This document shows positions 12,747 to 24,462 of a DNA stretch of 42,409 nt, piece by piece. A program made the translations under genes and the position numbers. Within the stretch, counting starts at the first letter, position 1. Every line of letters begins with the position of its first letter. This DNA is from Paraphysomonas bandaiensis (lineage: Eukaryota; Chrysophyceae). The DNA is taken from contig CBFFRP010000131.1 in assembly GCA_965644295.1 (NCBI GenBank), positions 1 to 42,409 on the forward strand. Reading direction: 5' to 3'. The notes under the pieces were generated by a model. It did not search any database. It saw only the letters and a program-made list of their open reading frames with translations, and had not been told where the DNA came from.

Positions 12747-14930
12747 ATGAGAGAAACTGTAGCTGTTCAAATCGGTCAATGTGGCAATCAAATCGGCAAT
12801 CAGTTCTGGTCTACTCTATTGAAGGAGCATGAGACTGTAAGCGCTGTGCACATGTATGTATAACACTAACAGCATGCAGACACCAGACACTGACAGCTCA
12901 CTGTCATCATACTTTAGATTCGAGCAACAGAGGTGAGAATACATTAGTTAGATCTGTGTGGAGTAACTGATGTGTGTTGGGACAGGAATGGTCCGTCTGT
13001 TATGAAGGCCCGTGCATTGCTTATAGATATGGAGTGTGGACCGCTGCAAGAGACTATGAGAGGCCCTCTTGCTTCCCTCTTTGATGAAACTCAGTTTGTA
13101 ATGGATGTTTATGGGTCTGGTGAGCCGTTATGGTTTATTGCTGTTCGTTTTGTCATCTCGTGATAGGAAACAATTTTGCCCACGGCAACAGAGTATACGG
13201 GCCCCAGTATAGAGCTAGCTTTGAAGAGGGCCTACGCAAAAATGCCGAGCTTTGCGATTCTCTACAAACATTCGTAGTGACGCACTCTCTTGGTGGTGGT
13301 ACGGGTTCAGGTAATACACCGGGCGATCCTACCACATCATTTTGTCATTGACCTCATATAGGGGTCGGAACATACGTATTAAATCTACTCGAAGATATGT
13401 TTCCCGAGGTGTACCGTTTCGCCGTCTCAGTGTTTCCGTCAGAGGACAATGACGTAATTACCTCTCCATACAATTCAGTCTTGGCTACTAAAGAACTAAT
13501 TGACCATGCACACTGTGTTCTACCTATAGATAACCATGCACTTCAGTCCTTTGCTCGTTTAGAAAGAGAACAAAAAGCAAAAGCCTCGAAAAAACGAACT
13601 GCATATACTACTACTTCGTGTGACAGTGATAAGGGATTCGAAGAGATGAACGGTGTTGCAGCACGTATGCTGTGCAACCTTACAAGCTCGAGTCGATTTC
13701 ATGGTGACATGAATGTTGATATGAATGAAATATGTACCAACTTGGTGCCTTATCCTCGTCTACCCTTCCTGATGACTGCTCTTAGTCCTTATCGTGCCTC
13801 ATCAGCGACAGCATCGTCTATGGGTAAGCTCATTGTGGGATGAAATGTAGTACATTGTTATCTAATTCTATTCATGTTTTTTTTCAGCAACCGGAGGTGG
13901 GAAGAGCTCTAGTGCCTCTGTACCTAAGGTGACTGTTGTTACTACGACATTGAAATCATTGACACCGTGTCATCTTTAAACAGTAGACATTCTATGATAA
14001 ATTTTACTTGTCGTGATTATTGTAGTCACCCCACTTGCCTGTTCTCACGACGTTATAGGTGACATTGCAGCGGGCATTTGGGGATCTGCTTTCAGCAAAT
14101 GGACAGATTTCTGCTAGTGTTCCTTGTGGGGGTATGCTACTGATGTATATTATGAAACGTCTTGACTCATCGTTTTGCAGATGGTAGAACCACTCTGGCA
14201 TCCGCGTTTCTCGTGCGTGGCAAGGTGAAACTTGGCGACAAGTGTACTCGTGTACCTGTTAATCATATTATCTATACTCTATAGGTGCCCTTGTCAGACT
14301 TTTTAAAATGTGTTAGGTCTTCACAACGAAGTCTTAAGTTTCCTTCTTGGAACCCCGACGCTTGCAAGGTACGGTATCCCTCACACCATAACGAGCAGTT
14401 GAAATATATATGGACATGGTACATGACCAGTCATTTCCTAACCGTTTTTATGTATTAGATTGGTATGTGCTCTACCCCTCATCCAGGGGAGTCTTTCAGC
14501 GCTTTGGGGGTATTCAACAGGTTGAGTGTTTTTCCCTTTCGCGTTGACTGTTTCTCTCATGGTTGTTTGTTGTAAACTTAGCACGGCTTTTGGAACTGTA
14601 CTAACAAGAGAGAGGTCCAGATTTAACCAATTATTCAGGTATCAAGATCGATGTAAGTTTACAACAATATCTAACTGATTTGTGGTAGACGAAAAGCGAT
14701 GCTTCATCACTATACGGAGTTCCTGGAGGTGTGTGGCGATGATATTTTATGTTACGCGTTCATGTTTTAAACAAATTTACCAATTTTAGGAAGAGGATGT
14801 GGTACTTGCCCACGATACTGTATCGGAAGTGATAGACAACTATGTGTCTATTGATGATGGTTCATGGCGGTGCCATAAAGATTTTATGGATACTCGAGCA
14901 TTAACTGATAAACTTTTCCCTGACTTTTAG
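12747..14930 (+). CDS. TUBE1: epsilon-tubulin
   Basis: Thirteen exons join in frame to 474 residues, essentially the usual length of this tubulin: 12747-12836, 12880-12932, 12986-13119, 13167-13310, 13362-13823, 13888-13928, 14059-14131, 14181-14224, 14285-14368, 14459-14520, 14582-14638, 14689-14728, 14790-14930. The N-terminal VGQ-type nucleotide loop reads VQIGQCGNQIG, and the tubulin signature is GGGTGSG. Family-specific features are the SSYFRFEQQ segment before ARALLIDME, the FPSEDNDVITSPYNS stretch, the CVLPIDN motif and the late HHY helix. Epsilon-tubulin is needed for triplet microtubules of centrioles and basal bodies, so the organism very probably builds these. The exact start of exon 2 is chosen by phase and homology; the 130-nt intron 13929-14058 could hide a small exon. 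The start is the first Met before the conserved strand; an in-frame upstream ATG at 12627 would add an unlikely extension. Confidence 0.93.
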
Positions 14931-15023
14931 TACTTTAGTAGAGTATAATGTACATATCTAATTTATTTCTATGTAAAACGTCGAGACTGCAACTTAACAG
15001 CGTAATGGATATGTATTATATTC

Positions 15024-15112
15024 CAGGGCCTGATAACCATTAATGGCCCATTAATGGTAGTCCAGTTCCCGGCAATTATAATGGTATTACCATTAATGGT
15101 TACCAGGCCCTG
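15024..15112. mobile_element. 89-bp hAT-like MITE with 8-bp target duplication
   Basis: The ends are inverted repeats of about 23 bp with one mismatch: CAGGGCCTGATAACCATTAA at left and the complement of TTAATGGTTACCAGGCCCTG at right. The flanks are TTATATTC (15016-15023) and TTATAATC (15113-15120), matching at seven of eight bases. An 8-bp duplication and a CAGGG start are typical of hAT transposons. The element is far too short to code for a transposase and must be non-autonomous. Confidence 0.8.
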
Positions 15113-15259
15113 TTATAATCAATACAATAAAATACTAGAGTAGTAGCCTTAATATGGGCATATGTGATATGTGTTATTGTTCTGTACACGTTTGTTATGC
15201 TGATTGTCGTTTAGTCAAACGAGCACGATAATACTACAATATAAAGTTTTGACATTAAT

Positions 15260-15271
15260 CAGGGCCTGATA
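15260..15271. repeat. solitary hAT-like terminal sequence
   Basis: CAGGGCCTGATA repeats the left end of the 15024 MITE 148 bases past its right end. I find no partner end nearby, so this may be a truncated second copy. Confidence 0.4.
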
Positions 15272-15289
15272 ATACAACCATTGTTCAAG

Positions 15290-16472
15290 TCATTTCTTCC
15301 ATTCTTGATCAAACCACAGAGCTAACTTATATTTCACACTATCAACAGACTCACTTAAAAGTAATTCATCCAGATCGACGTCAGCATCCCCACTATCACC
15401 AACAACTGCTGTCTGCTGGAACCATTCTAAAAAGCTTTCCCTAGCATTCTTCAGGTCATGAGTAAAAAGGCCTAAATCTAAGAAGTGCTTGTAGTTCAGT
15501 CTTTCCTTTATTCTTTGCTTGCGTTCATATCTATCACGTATGGAGTACAACTCCTCCCACTTTCCAAAAAATGTCAAAGCATCTTCTATATTCGCCCGTC
15601 GAATGGCTCGATGATCATCAGCAGAAGTACATGGACACTTCTTATCCGTTTCAACAGGAAAGCTATTTTCACCTGAAAACAAAGAAACATGTCATCGTAT
15701 TGTTTTTCTCATTGTCAGTATACTACTAATAATCACTCTCACCTGTACCTAAACCATTTGCATCACCGTACCCATACCGTTCAATTATTTTCGTCGTAAA
15801 AGACTGAAAAAAGGGACGCTTCTTGCATCTTCTTTTGCCTTCAACGTTAAGAGTCCTCGTGAACTGTTCCGGTCTGAACCATGGTGTCGACATGCAAAAC
15901 TCCATCACATCCTCGGGTCGCTGTAGGCTTGAATCATCACTTGGAAGTCCCATGTATCTTCTGATCTCACCTGGATCAGTCGACAGTACAATACTTTCGC
16001 TAATTCCACTAATATCAAGAAGACTACCAACATCATGATTTGAGATTATTAATCCGTTTGCACCAAGAGAAAATCCTTGCCATCGGGCAATACTGCCCAA
16101 AATCATGCCTCTATCTCCATAACTTAGTGAAAATTTTGTCATAGCATATTTTTCTTCAGAGGATTCTATCAAATCAATTTGGAATTTACGGAAATCAAAA
16201 GAAGTGACAGGACCGGACCGCACGATTTCACACGGAGCGAACAGAGAACGAATGAGACTCAAGACAGAGTCGTGATTGTATCCCTTCTTTATCACATACA
16301 GCAGATCAAGATCTCCGAACTCTTGTTTGCATGGCATTTCAGGTAATTCCGACACATCCATCACATGGGCACCACTTCTACACAGCCGGCCGAGAACCTC
16401 CTCTTTGACGTCGACATACTCCGGCAATGCTTTTCGTTCCGTCAGTCCATCAGATAATGCATTGCCCCCCAT
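15290..16472 (-). CDS. pol-beta-superfamily nucleotidyltransferase-like protein
   Basis: Two exons (16472-15743, 15672-15290; 70-nt intron) give 370 residues. FGDLDLLYV at 52-60 fits the GD-x-D metal-binding motif of the DNA polymerase beta / nucleotidyltransferase superfamily (Asp54, Asp56), and FQIDLI at 97-102 supplies the third acidic residue (Asp100). A G-x-ILGSIARWQGF...GLII segment follows. The C-terminal 130 residues are charged and include an EELYSIRDRYERKQRIKERL helix. The substrate cannot be read from sequence; similar stand-alone proteins are scattered in protists and large viruses and are mostly uncharacterised (inference). It is divergent from the ANKIB1-type gene with 687 bp between starts. 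Confidence 0.75.
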
Positions 16473-17159
16473 TATCCCAGAGGACTTCAGTTATTATTCC
16501 AGTCGTTGTATGTTACGTTAGCTGTGTTTGTAGCATATCACATCGCTCGTCTTATGCATGCATGCATCTCCACAACATCAACGCACACACTCAACTGCCG
16601 CAAAGAAAAATCTTCAAGCTGTATACAGGAATACCGTGAAGTACAGGTATTCTATCGTATTTGCTCTGTAGTTCACAGTACGGGCTACATAAGAATATCA
16701 TCCCCCTTCCTGCAATTATCCCACCCTTGGACAACGTCGTGTAGGAATATCGCGATTTTCTTTCACTTATCTATCTATAAACCCCGGGTTTTGTGTAGTC
16801 CCAGTAGTATCAGGTATCAGTCCTTGCCCTATCCTCGATCAGTATACGGTCTGTCTAACCCCATATGATATATTCGTACGGGTAGTAGAATCTAATCCCA
16901 GAATCCCATCACGGAATTTCCTGCCTATATTTCCGTGTATATTTTCCCCTCTAGTTATCAGCATCTGACTACACTCCACTATACCATACCATACCACACC
17001 ATACCATGATATCACAGACCTGCTTTCCATACTGAATCATTAGAGTGTAAGATAGACGATTCTATCAATTCTTTTTGTACCTTGAAAGGTAGTGAGAGGC
17101 GATCTCTCAGCTGATAGACAGCAATAGGATTCAATCACGTCAAGGGCTTGTTAGTGGCG
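16473..17159. promoter_or_regulatory. shared divergent upstream region (NTase and ANKIB1 genes)
   Basis: No ORF here looks coding. A short run of CCATACC-type repeats lies at about 16979-17007, roughly 150 bases before the ligase start codon. Short CATGCATG and CACAAC words lie near the nucleotidyltransferase start. Confidence 0.5.
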
Positions 17160-20100
17160 ATGTTTTCTTCTATCAGTCCATTTAAGAAGGTTCAAAAGGT
17201 AAATAAAAGACATGTGAGTGTATGGATAGTTTAATGAGTGTGTGTATAGACACTATCAAAAACCCTTCAAAGAGCATCTGATTTCATTGCGGCTGCAGGT
17301 GAGACGCTGTTTGTTTATATGTATATCCCTACAACACTAACTGAAATGATGTGATGTGTGTATAGCGCCATCATCTGTGAAGTCTTTCCGTGCTGCTATT
17401 CTGGCAGGCGATGAAGAGAAAGCTATTTTGATTTATAAGACTGTCACTAATGGCAAGTCTCTCGAGGAGGAGCTTCACCCTTCCCTGCCGTTCCCACTAA
17501 AGGTTCATGATGACCAAACTCCTATGCACTTGGCTTGTTTAAAGGCCATGGAATCACTCATACTGCTTTTTATTGAGCATGGAGGAAGCCCGAATGCACT
17601 AAATGCGAATGATGAGACCTGTTTACACGCTATTTGCCGCGGGGCGGATAGGGATGCTAGGCGAAGATATCTCATTGAACTTATGCTACAGTGGCGAGGT
17701 GAGAGAGAAGGTGGAGGTACAGAATGTGTTTCAGTGAATAAAGTTGATCTTGATGGAAATACGGCAACACACTATGGCGCTGCTAGTGGACTCATGGAGT
17801 GTGTGATTCTCCTTGCTGCAGAAGGGGCTATAATTTCTATTGTCAATAAGGATCAAATGACATGCTGTGAGATGGCTGACTCTAACAATCACAAGGAGCT
17901 TGCTGACCTTCTAGAGGCAGCACTAGTATATCCTCCACCTGACCAAGATATGGTGTTTTTTGATGATGAAAGTGGGGTGTTTCGTCACGAAAATGATCCT
18001 CCAGTATTTCTTTTGGACACAATGTCCTACACTTTGGAAAGCCTGGCTCTGTGGAAGAACAAGGCACTTAGGGTGGGGGTTGATGCCCTCTCACTTCCTC
18101 CGAATCGTGTAGAGGCGCTCTTGGATCACTATGAATGGGATGTTGAACGTGTTGTAGAGGAATACTTAACTCGTCCTTCGGAAGTGCTATCTGCTGCGAA
18201 TATGACAGAGTCATACACACAATTTTCCCCTATTGATCCGCGCGGTATAGATGATCTACCGTCCGACATCCAGTCATCCACTTCCACGCGCAGCCCCAGT
18301 GACAATTGTGCGGGGGATAGAAGTGAAAGCAAGGATGCTGAAATTGGGTTGGATGGTATCATTCTGGGACTTGGAGGTCAAGACATGGAGATGACGAGGT
18401 CTCCACTGCAACATATCCAACCAACGGATTTGCTTAAGAAAGAGAATGCATCTAATGTCTCTGCCAAATCAACTGCTATTGCCCAAAACGAACCTGTCGG
18501 TATGTGTCCAGTCTGCTCTGAGGATATGTACCCTCCTGTACCTTCTGCGTTGATTTTATCCAAATCTGTCACTCACGTTGCCCAGAGAGAGATTCGATGC
18601 GGCGCAGGACATTCATTCTGTCTCACATGTTGGGCTACCCATCTGACAATGCAGATAAATGAGACGGGTTGTCCTACGATGAGCTGTATGGGGTTTAAGT
18701 GTGGAGAGATGTTGGATTCGGAGCAATGGGCTGAAGCGATTCTTGGATCGAGTGTTGCTGAGAAGTTGACGCGAAATAGACTTCGGCACATAGTAGACAG
18801 ACACCAGCGGTTCAGATGGTGCCCAGCTAAAGACTGTGGCTGTCTGGTTCATATCGACACTAACAACGCTGAAATGTCAGATCCAGCCGTAAATACAACA
18901 CCATCCCCAGAAACGGAGTTAGGAGAAGGGAGAGGAAGTTCTGATGCGGTTCCCAGTGGAGAAGAGCCCGCTGCTACAGTTTTGGCTCGGACAGCGATAT
19001 GCGGAAATGGTCATGCATTTTGCTTGCTCTGTAACGCCGAGGCACATGCACCATGTACCTGTGAGGATTGGGCTAAATGGACCGAGAAAATTCAGAAGGA
19101 AATAAAGCAGACGGAGCAGTCGAAATCAGGTAATCTTTTTGTTCGTAGTTGGAGGATTATCTCTTGACGAATTCGATATAGAGACTGCTGACATAGCGAG
19201 TGCGTTATGGGTCGCCGCGAACACAAAGCGATGTCCTCGATGTCAGATGCCAATTGAAAAAGATGAAGGATGCAACCATATGACCTGTAAAAAGTGCAGG
19301 CACGAATTTTGCTGGATATGTATGCAGGTGGGTAGCTTTTCTGCGTTCTAACGTATTTATTTTATCATAATTCGTTTTAGAATTGGGACAAACACTCTAA
19401 CCGTACAGGAGGGTTCTTTCAGTGTAATATTTATGCTGACTCCAAGAAGATTTCGAAGGACGATGAAGACATGGATGACGATGAATTCGGTAGCTCTACC
19501 AAGGAAACAATGAGAGCGAGGTTGGTTGTATGATCTTTATCTTCTGCAAATAAATATCGTGGAATTCTGATACCCAGGCAAAGAGGAAGGTTAATGGAGA
19601 AGTTTATTCAACACTACACAAGATTCCGTGCTCATTGTGAAAGTTATGATTTGGAACTGCGCATGCATCGTGCGACTGTGCACAGGATATGTCGCGTGCT
19701 CCACGATAGCGCTGTAGGAGCTACTCCGTGGCTTCAGGTTCAGTAATGTGCCTTGGCAACTGAAATTGAATCTAACAATTTGCGGCAGGGTGAGTCTGTT
19801 ACGCATCCGTACCTCAAAGAAGGCATGCAACAGTTCAAGAATGGTGCCACCAGCAATGCTTCGAGCAGACCCACGCTCTCGAAGAGTTCTGCATCCACTG
19901 ATAGCTGGACAGAACCGCCAATCTCTCAGCTCGAAGCTTCCGACAGAGAGTTGGCTACTTTGGGAGACTGTAGGACTAAGTCGGAGGAGTCGCCTTTACT
20001 GTTTCTGCAGAACGGATTCAGGGAATTGATGAAATGTCGTCAGGTGTGGACTCGTCGTGCTTGTGTTGCCCATTTGTAATGGACAATTGTAGATTTTGAA

Positions 20101-21958
20101 GGGCTCGTTCCCTCTTGCTTATTACACAATGAGCGAAGAAGATGACTTATTGGGCTCGAGGTATTCCATGAGGTGTGTATTCTTTGTTTTTTTGGGCTGT
20201 GAGGAAAGCATACACTGTTTATTACCAGTAGATACGTCATAGTTATTGATTGGGCCGCCGTATTTCATGTGTTGTTGTCAGATCTTCTCAACAGCGTCGA
20301 CAGAGGAGGATGTATGCTGAAAGTCGCAGGGAGGTTTTTGAGCAAGCCCAAGCTGACCTTGAAGCACTGACTGAGACCCTCTCGGGTAGGGCTATTACAC
20401 ACATGCAGTGCTATAAGATTTTATGTTGTCCACATCGTACGGACATGTTACTGTGTCATTTCATATATCGTAGTACTTTTTGCTTATTGTAAATATTGAA
20501 CAGACGTGGTGGCGCGCCGTAGGCTACGTGCCAGCAACACTCAAATCGCACGAGCAACGAGAGCTGCTCGTGCTGGTCGATTGGACCTTGAGGCAGTTAT
20601 TCGCAGACATTATGAGGCGTATGACCAGGATAAGAAACAGGAGAAACTTGAGCAAGCACAATATGCCCAGTCCGCAGGCGCACGTCGTCGAAGGTAACTC
20701 GAAATCTGTTGTCACGATTTACTTGGGGTTTTATATTCACAATTTCTTTCAGTACTGGCAGTCGGATGAACCGTGGTCTGGAATCTCTACCGGGGGATGT
20801 GGATAACTTGCTTCAATCTATGCAGCTCGCTGGGCTTTCTGAGGCTGATTTTACTGGACCAGACCCTTCTTCTCGTCGTGTGCGGCGTGCATTAATTGCC
20901 GCCAGAGAAAGGACCCCTCCACACCAACGACGTCGCCAACCCTACACGGATCCTACATCGGTAAATTTTGTATTAATAGCATGTGAATTGTTATTATGGT
21001 TTTGTGTTTGTATTTACCATGTTTGTTTTGTGAATTGTCTTAAAACTGTCTTGTGTATAGAGTCGCTCTTTATCACGCCGATATCCTCATGGAGGTCAAA
21101 GTCGTTATGGAGAAAATGGAAATCGTTTTGCAGCGCGTCTAGCGCGTGCAGAGAGGGAGAGTATGCAGCAGGAAGGGGACGTCGACTCTGATTCAGATTC
21201 GAACAACGGCACCTCGTCACCGCCTAATGATCAAGAACCGTCAATGCGAGAAGTAAGTGTTCAGTCGTTTTGTAGTGTTAGCATGTGTCTTTTATGGAGT
21301 GGGAAGTAAATGCGTGTGAATCATCTATGTTACATTGCAATGTTGAAATGTGTAGTATGACGCACAGCACTATCATTAACGTTCTTTTGAAGATACTTTT
21401 GGAAGCTGGATGGAGCGAAGCTGATATCCATCGCGAAGGGTGGGATCTAGAGCAACGACCGGCTAGTTTTGATGGCGGTGCTACCCTTGGCTCACGGTGA
21501 GTGTCGCTGCGTGATCTTATACTCCACTTATTGATCACGACTGCAGCTTGGGGGCTATGATAGCTCCACCAATTGAAAATGAGGAAGGTTCAGATCCGCG
21601 TGGTTCATCTCCTTACGAAATGCATTCCAGTGCAGAGGAAGAAGAGATCAACAGAGCAATTCTGATGTCTTTGCAGGTAACGGGCTCCTACAATATCTGA
21701 ATGTATGACTGTTACGTCGGATTTTAGGTTCCTCAACGTGTATCGAACACTGCAGATAGACCAGAACCGTCAGCTGAAAATATCAATACCCTCATGTCTA
21801 TGGGGTTTTCGCGTGAACGGTATGCAGCATAACATTTGTCAACAAATACTGAACTTTTGACTACGATCAACAGATCTATACAGGCACTCAAGGAGTATGA
21901 TGAAAATGTGGAGGATGCAATTATGTTTCTTGTCAACTCACCTAGTGACGATGCATAG
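17160..21958 (+). CDS. ANKIB1: ankyrin-repeat RBR E3 ubiquitin ligase, ANKIB1 type
   Basis: Sixteen exons give 1256 residues: 17160-17198, 17250-17298, 17366-19129, 19149-19327, 19381-19520, 19578-19737, 19789-20043, 20093-20172, 20282-20385, 20504-20693, 20753-20960, 21061-21252, 21393-21496, 21547-21676, 21728-21819, 21874-21958. Ankyrin repeats lie at about 77-215 (TPMHLAC, NTATHYGAASG). RING1 begins at Cys410 (CPVC), the IBR has WCPAKDCG and CGNGHAFCLLC, and RING2 has CPRCQMPIEKDEGCNHM with the thioester-forming Cys at 659. An Ariadne-like HYTRF helical region follows, then basic coiled segments, a UIM at about 1183-1198 (EEEEINRAILMSLQ) and a UBA domain at about 1212-1250 (LMSMGFSRE). 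RBR ligases pass ubiquitin from E2 to their own Cys before the substrate. The whole layout is that of animal ANKIB1, with an added C-terminal UBA. Intron 19130-19148 is only 19 nt. Confidence 0.93.
19130..19148 (+). other. probable 19-nt GT-AG intron in the RBR ligase
   Basis: GTAATCTTTTTGTTCGTAG sits between the IBR and RING2 coding parts. Reading through it hits a stop 21 nt later (TGA at 19165-19167) and leaves the RING2 frame. Removing it joins AAA-TCA-G to TT-GGA-GGA in the correct frame, with the conserved DWAKW...KS|VGGLS sequence uninterrupted. It has a T-rich tract and legal ends. Confidence 0.7.
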
Positions 21959-22458
21959 CCCAATATGTGTTGAAAAATCTTCACATGTTGTATGTAAATA
22001 TTAGTGTGGCAGTATACTTGAAATCGATCTGTGACAGTCGTGTGTGTTACTACAGTTTTGCAGTAAGTTTTTATGTACATGATTGCATATTTGGGTGAGA
22101 GTATTAGGGAAAGTATAATTGTAGTAAGTATTATTTTCGATAACTCCATGATAATTCTAGTTTTTGTATTACATATCTAGATAAGATATATGTATATACG
22201 ACCGACGAAGTTAGTGCTTTGGGAAATATATGACATAAGCGGTGTTGCATGACAAATTCAGCTGTGTATATCACGTTGCACTTGAAGATTTGTTGCTCTG
22301 CTGATATCTTTATAGTTACCTTTAACGTACTACGGAGAAAGTACATATGTCAGTATCTACGTATGATAATAATTATTCCCTCTCCGAGCGAAGCAAGCTT
22401 GCTAGACAGCTGGGTTAAGGCACTTATGGTATACCTGGATACCTCTTCTCCGGACTGA
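21959..22458. other. intergenic region downstream of the ligase gene
   Basis: AT-rich sequence without coding support. It probably holds the 3' UTR of the ligase and runs up to the left arm of the inverted-repeat element. Confidence 0.55.
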
Positions 22459-22850
22459 CCCTCAACAAAGTCGGACTCGCACCTTTTCGTGGTGTTCTGG
22501 GGGATAAGTACCGGAGAGATTCTCTCTGGGAAACTAACGTGAGCCGCAAACATAGTCAGCAGATATTGTTCTGCCCACTCATAGCCAAATGCTTGTGTGG
22601 TACAAGGGACACTAATAAGTGTCACTTGTGTAGACGTCTTTGGGCCCTGACGAATAAACAGGCATCCGGGAATGGGCCCACCTCAAGGGCATCCGGGACA
22701 GGGCCCACCAGAAGGGTAACCGGGGTATTGGGCTGCCTGCTGAAGTTAAGCATCCGGGATGTTCACCTTAAGAACTCAAAACACCTGAAGTCAGCAGATG
22801 TCAGGTATATCAACATTCTGATTGCTCCCTGCGTTTGCTTTGAGTGATTG
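22459..22850 (+). repeat. left arm of the inverted-repeat element
   Basis: This is the inverted partner of 24848-25208. It contains a GC-rich block (about 22655-22765) with three GGCATCCGGGA-like units, each followed by a run with GGGCCCAC or its variant. It is about 30 bases longer than the right arm through indels, such as an added stretch around 22600-22625. Confidence 0.8.
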
Positions 22851-23761
22851 ATGCTGAGTATGAGTTCACATTATTCGGTATCTGTGTGGCCAATGACCGA
22901 GGTAATGCGTCAAACTTTCCTCATGGATGCATGGCAATGGCAATGATGTGATTAGACCTGTCATGTCTTCTCACACGTCTACTGCCTAGTCTTGGTTTCT
23001 CCTGACCCAGGTCATTGAGATTATATCAAGGCTCTGGCACTGTTCTCCAAGCAGTGTCAGGTACATTTGTGGTGCTTTTATGTTATTCTTGCTTAGTAGG
23101 TTTTCATCCGAGCGGGGAAGGTGCACGGTTTCCTACTAGTGTAAGTCACTCGGGAGAAGAGTGCAAGGTGGATGCATGTGCTGGACGAGTGCACACAATG
23201 GAGGGAAGACATTGGAGTCAGCTTGAATTTGTAACAGATTTTGGTAGATGTCTGTTTCATGCGTCAGTGTGCAAAATTGCACCAGTGAGACCGCTTCGTG
23301 ACCGTGGGAGGACCCGGCGCTATAGAGCTACTTTATTCTCCCTTCCAGACTACCTGCTGCTGTGAACACCACCTTGAAGAGGGCCCTAAAGATCTGCCGC
23401 ATATACAGGAGACATATGCCGAAGACACCGACCGCAAGTTGTTTGTGTTAGGACAAGTAGATTGGGCAGGAGCGTATGATCCGGCTTAAACACGCAACTC
23501 GTCGTATGCCCATGTAGCTAACTAAATCGTGTTGTATAGTTGAGCACTTGTCGGTGCATGCAATAGTAACTAGATGAGAGTCATGTTATGCATAGTGTCG
23601 CGCGAGTTGTTAGGTTGGTCGCGGCAACGCACAAGCTTGCGCTTCTTAATAATCAGATTTTCAATTATTCTCCGGACTGACGTAGATAACCTTTGGATTG
23701 AAGTGTGCGACCTCCGCCTATACTGTATATTTCTCAGCATTAAGAAATATTCCTCTTCCAG

Positions 23762-24462
23762 AGAGCTGCTGTTGTGCCTGCTTTGGGATGGGCATTCAAT
23801 ACTTCCATGAGGAAAGAGTACGCAGTCTCAGTGCTTCTTTACCTTGCGCAGTCGCTTCTCATGTGCATTGTGGTCATTGGGCTCAAGTCGACTCGCTCCA
23901 CACAACGAAATTCCAATCGAACTGAGTTTTGGCGCACTAGAGATGCTGAATACACAACAAGTGTTCAATTTCTGCGCTCCCGTGTGTTGGCGGATGAACC
24001 CAGCAAGCCATGTCAACACATGCCACGGTACACATCTTTAGAGCCCCACAAAGGGGAGTCAGGATTTACAGCGATTGTTGCGAAGCGCATGGTGAGAGCA
24101 TGCTAACAGTTGAAGGCGTACTCTGAATAACTATATACTGTCGAGCACTGTCTAACTATAGCATTATATGCGATCTTTATATTATATGATCATATAATGT
24201 ACCACTTGGAATGTATTGTCGAACGGATACATATATATATATCGTTGAGCCTCGTCGATGTAAATTCTGGGATTGGACCAGCTTAGAACAGAAAATGAAA
24301 CTTGGAATAAACCTACGATTACATTCCCGCACACAGTTACTCGGCACTCAAACGATCGGCACTGCTTCCGCTGCTCTGCATTCTTCTTTGCCACCTCTTT
24401 CATACAATCGATCACCAGGTTTTGGTATAACCTCGACTTATAACGTCCTGCGTTTTGTTCAG
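23762..24462 (+). CDS. candidate exon pair inside the inverted repeat, perhaps TMEM135-like
   Basis: Two stretches look spliceable: 23762-24091 (after TTCCTCTTCCAG, before GTGAGA) and 24250-24462 (before GTATGT), both in phase 0. The first encodes a basic membrane-type segment, PALGWAFNTSMRKE followed by VSVLLYLAQSLL and a TM stretch. Its pattern of small residues, R/K and YLA recalls the repeated Tim17/TMEM135-type domain. The second begins PRRCKFWDW. The order would fit the middle of TMEM135, a peroxisome and mitochondria-linked membrane protein, but the likeness is weak and rests on memory. No good first or last exon is found, so it may be a captured or broken gene fragment. The acceptor at 24249 is weak. 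Confidence 0.25.

Larger units (their letters stand above)
14931..15289. other. intergenic between convergent genes, holds a MITE
   Basis: AT-rich sequence between the stop codons of epsilon-tubulin and the nucleotidyltransferase. It contains the 89-bp hAT-like MITE at 15024-15112 and a solitary copy of its end at 15260-15271. Confidence 0.7.

Noticed and set aside
19738-19788. Reading through into the downstream ORF at 19753 as a separate gene
   Set aside because: The 51-nt stretch is a normal GT-AG intron and splicing restores the ANKIB1-type frame.
21285-21392. Upstream extension of ligase exon 13 suggested by an open frame
   Set aside because: No acceptor in the needed phase exists upstream; TTTTGAAG at 21385-21392 gives the in-frame join.
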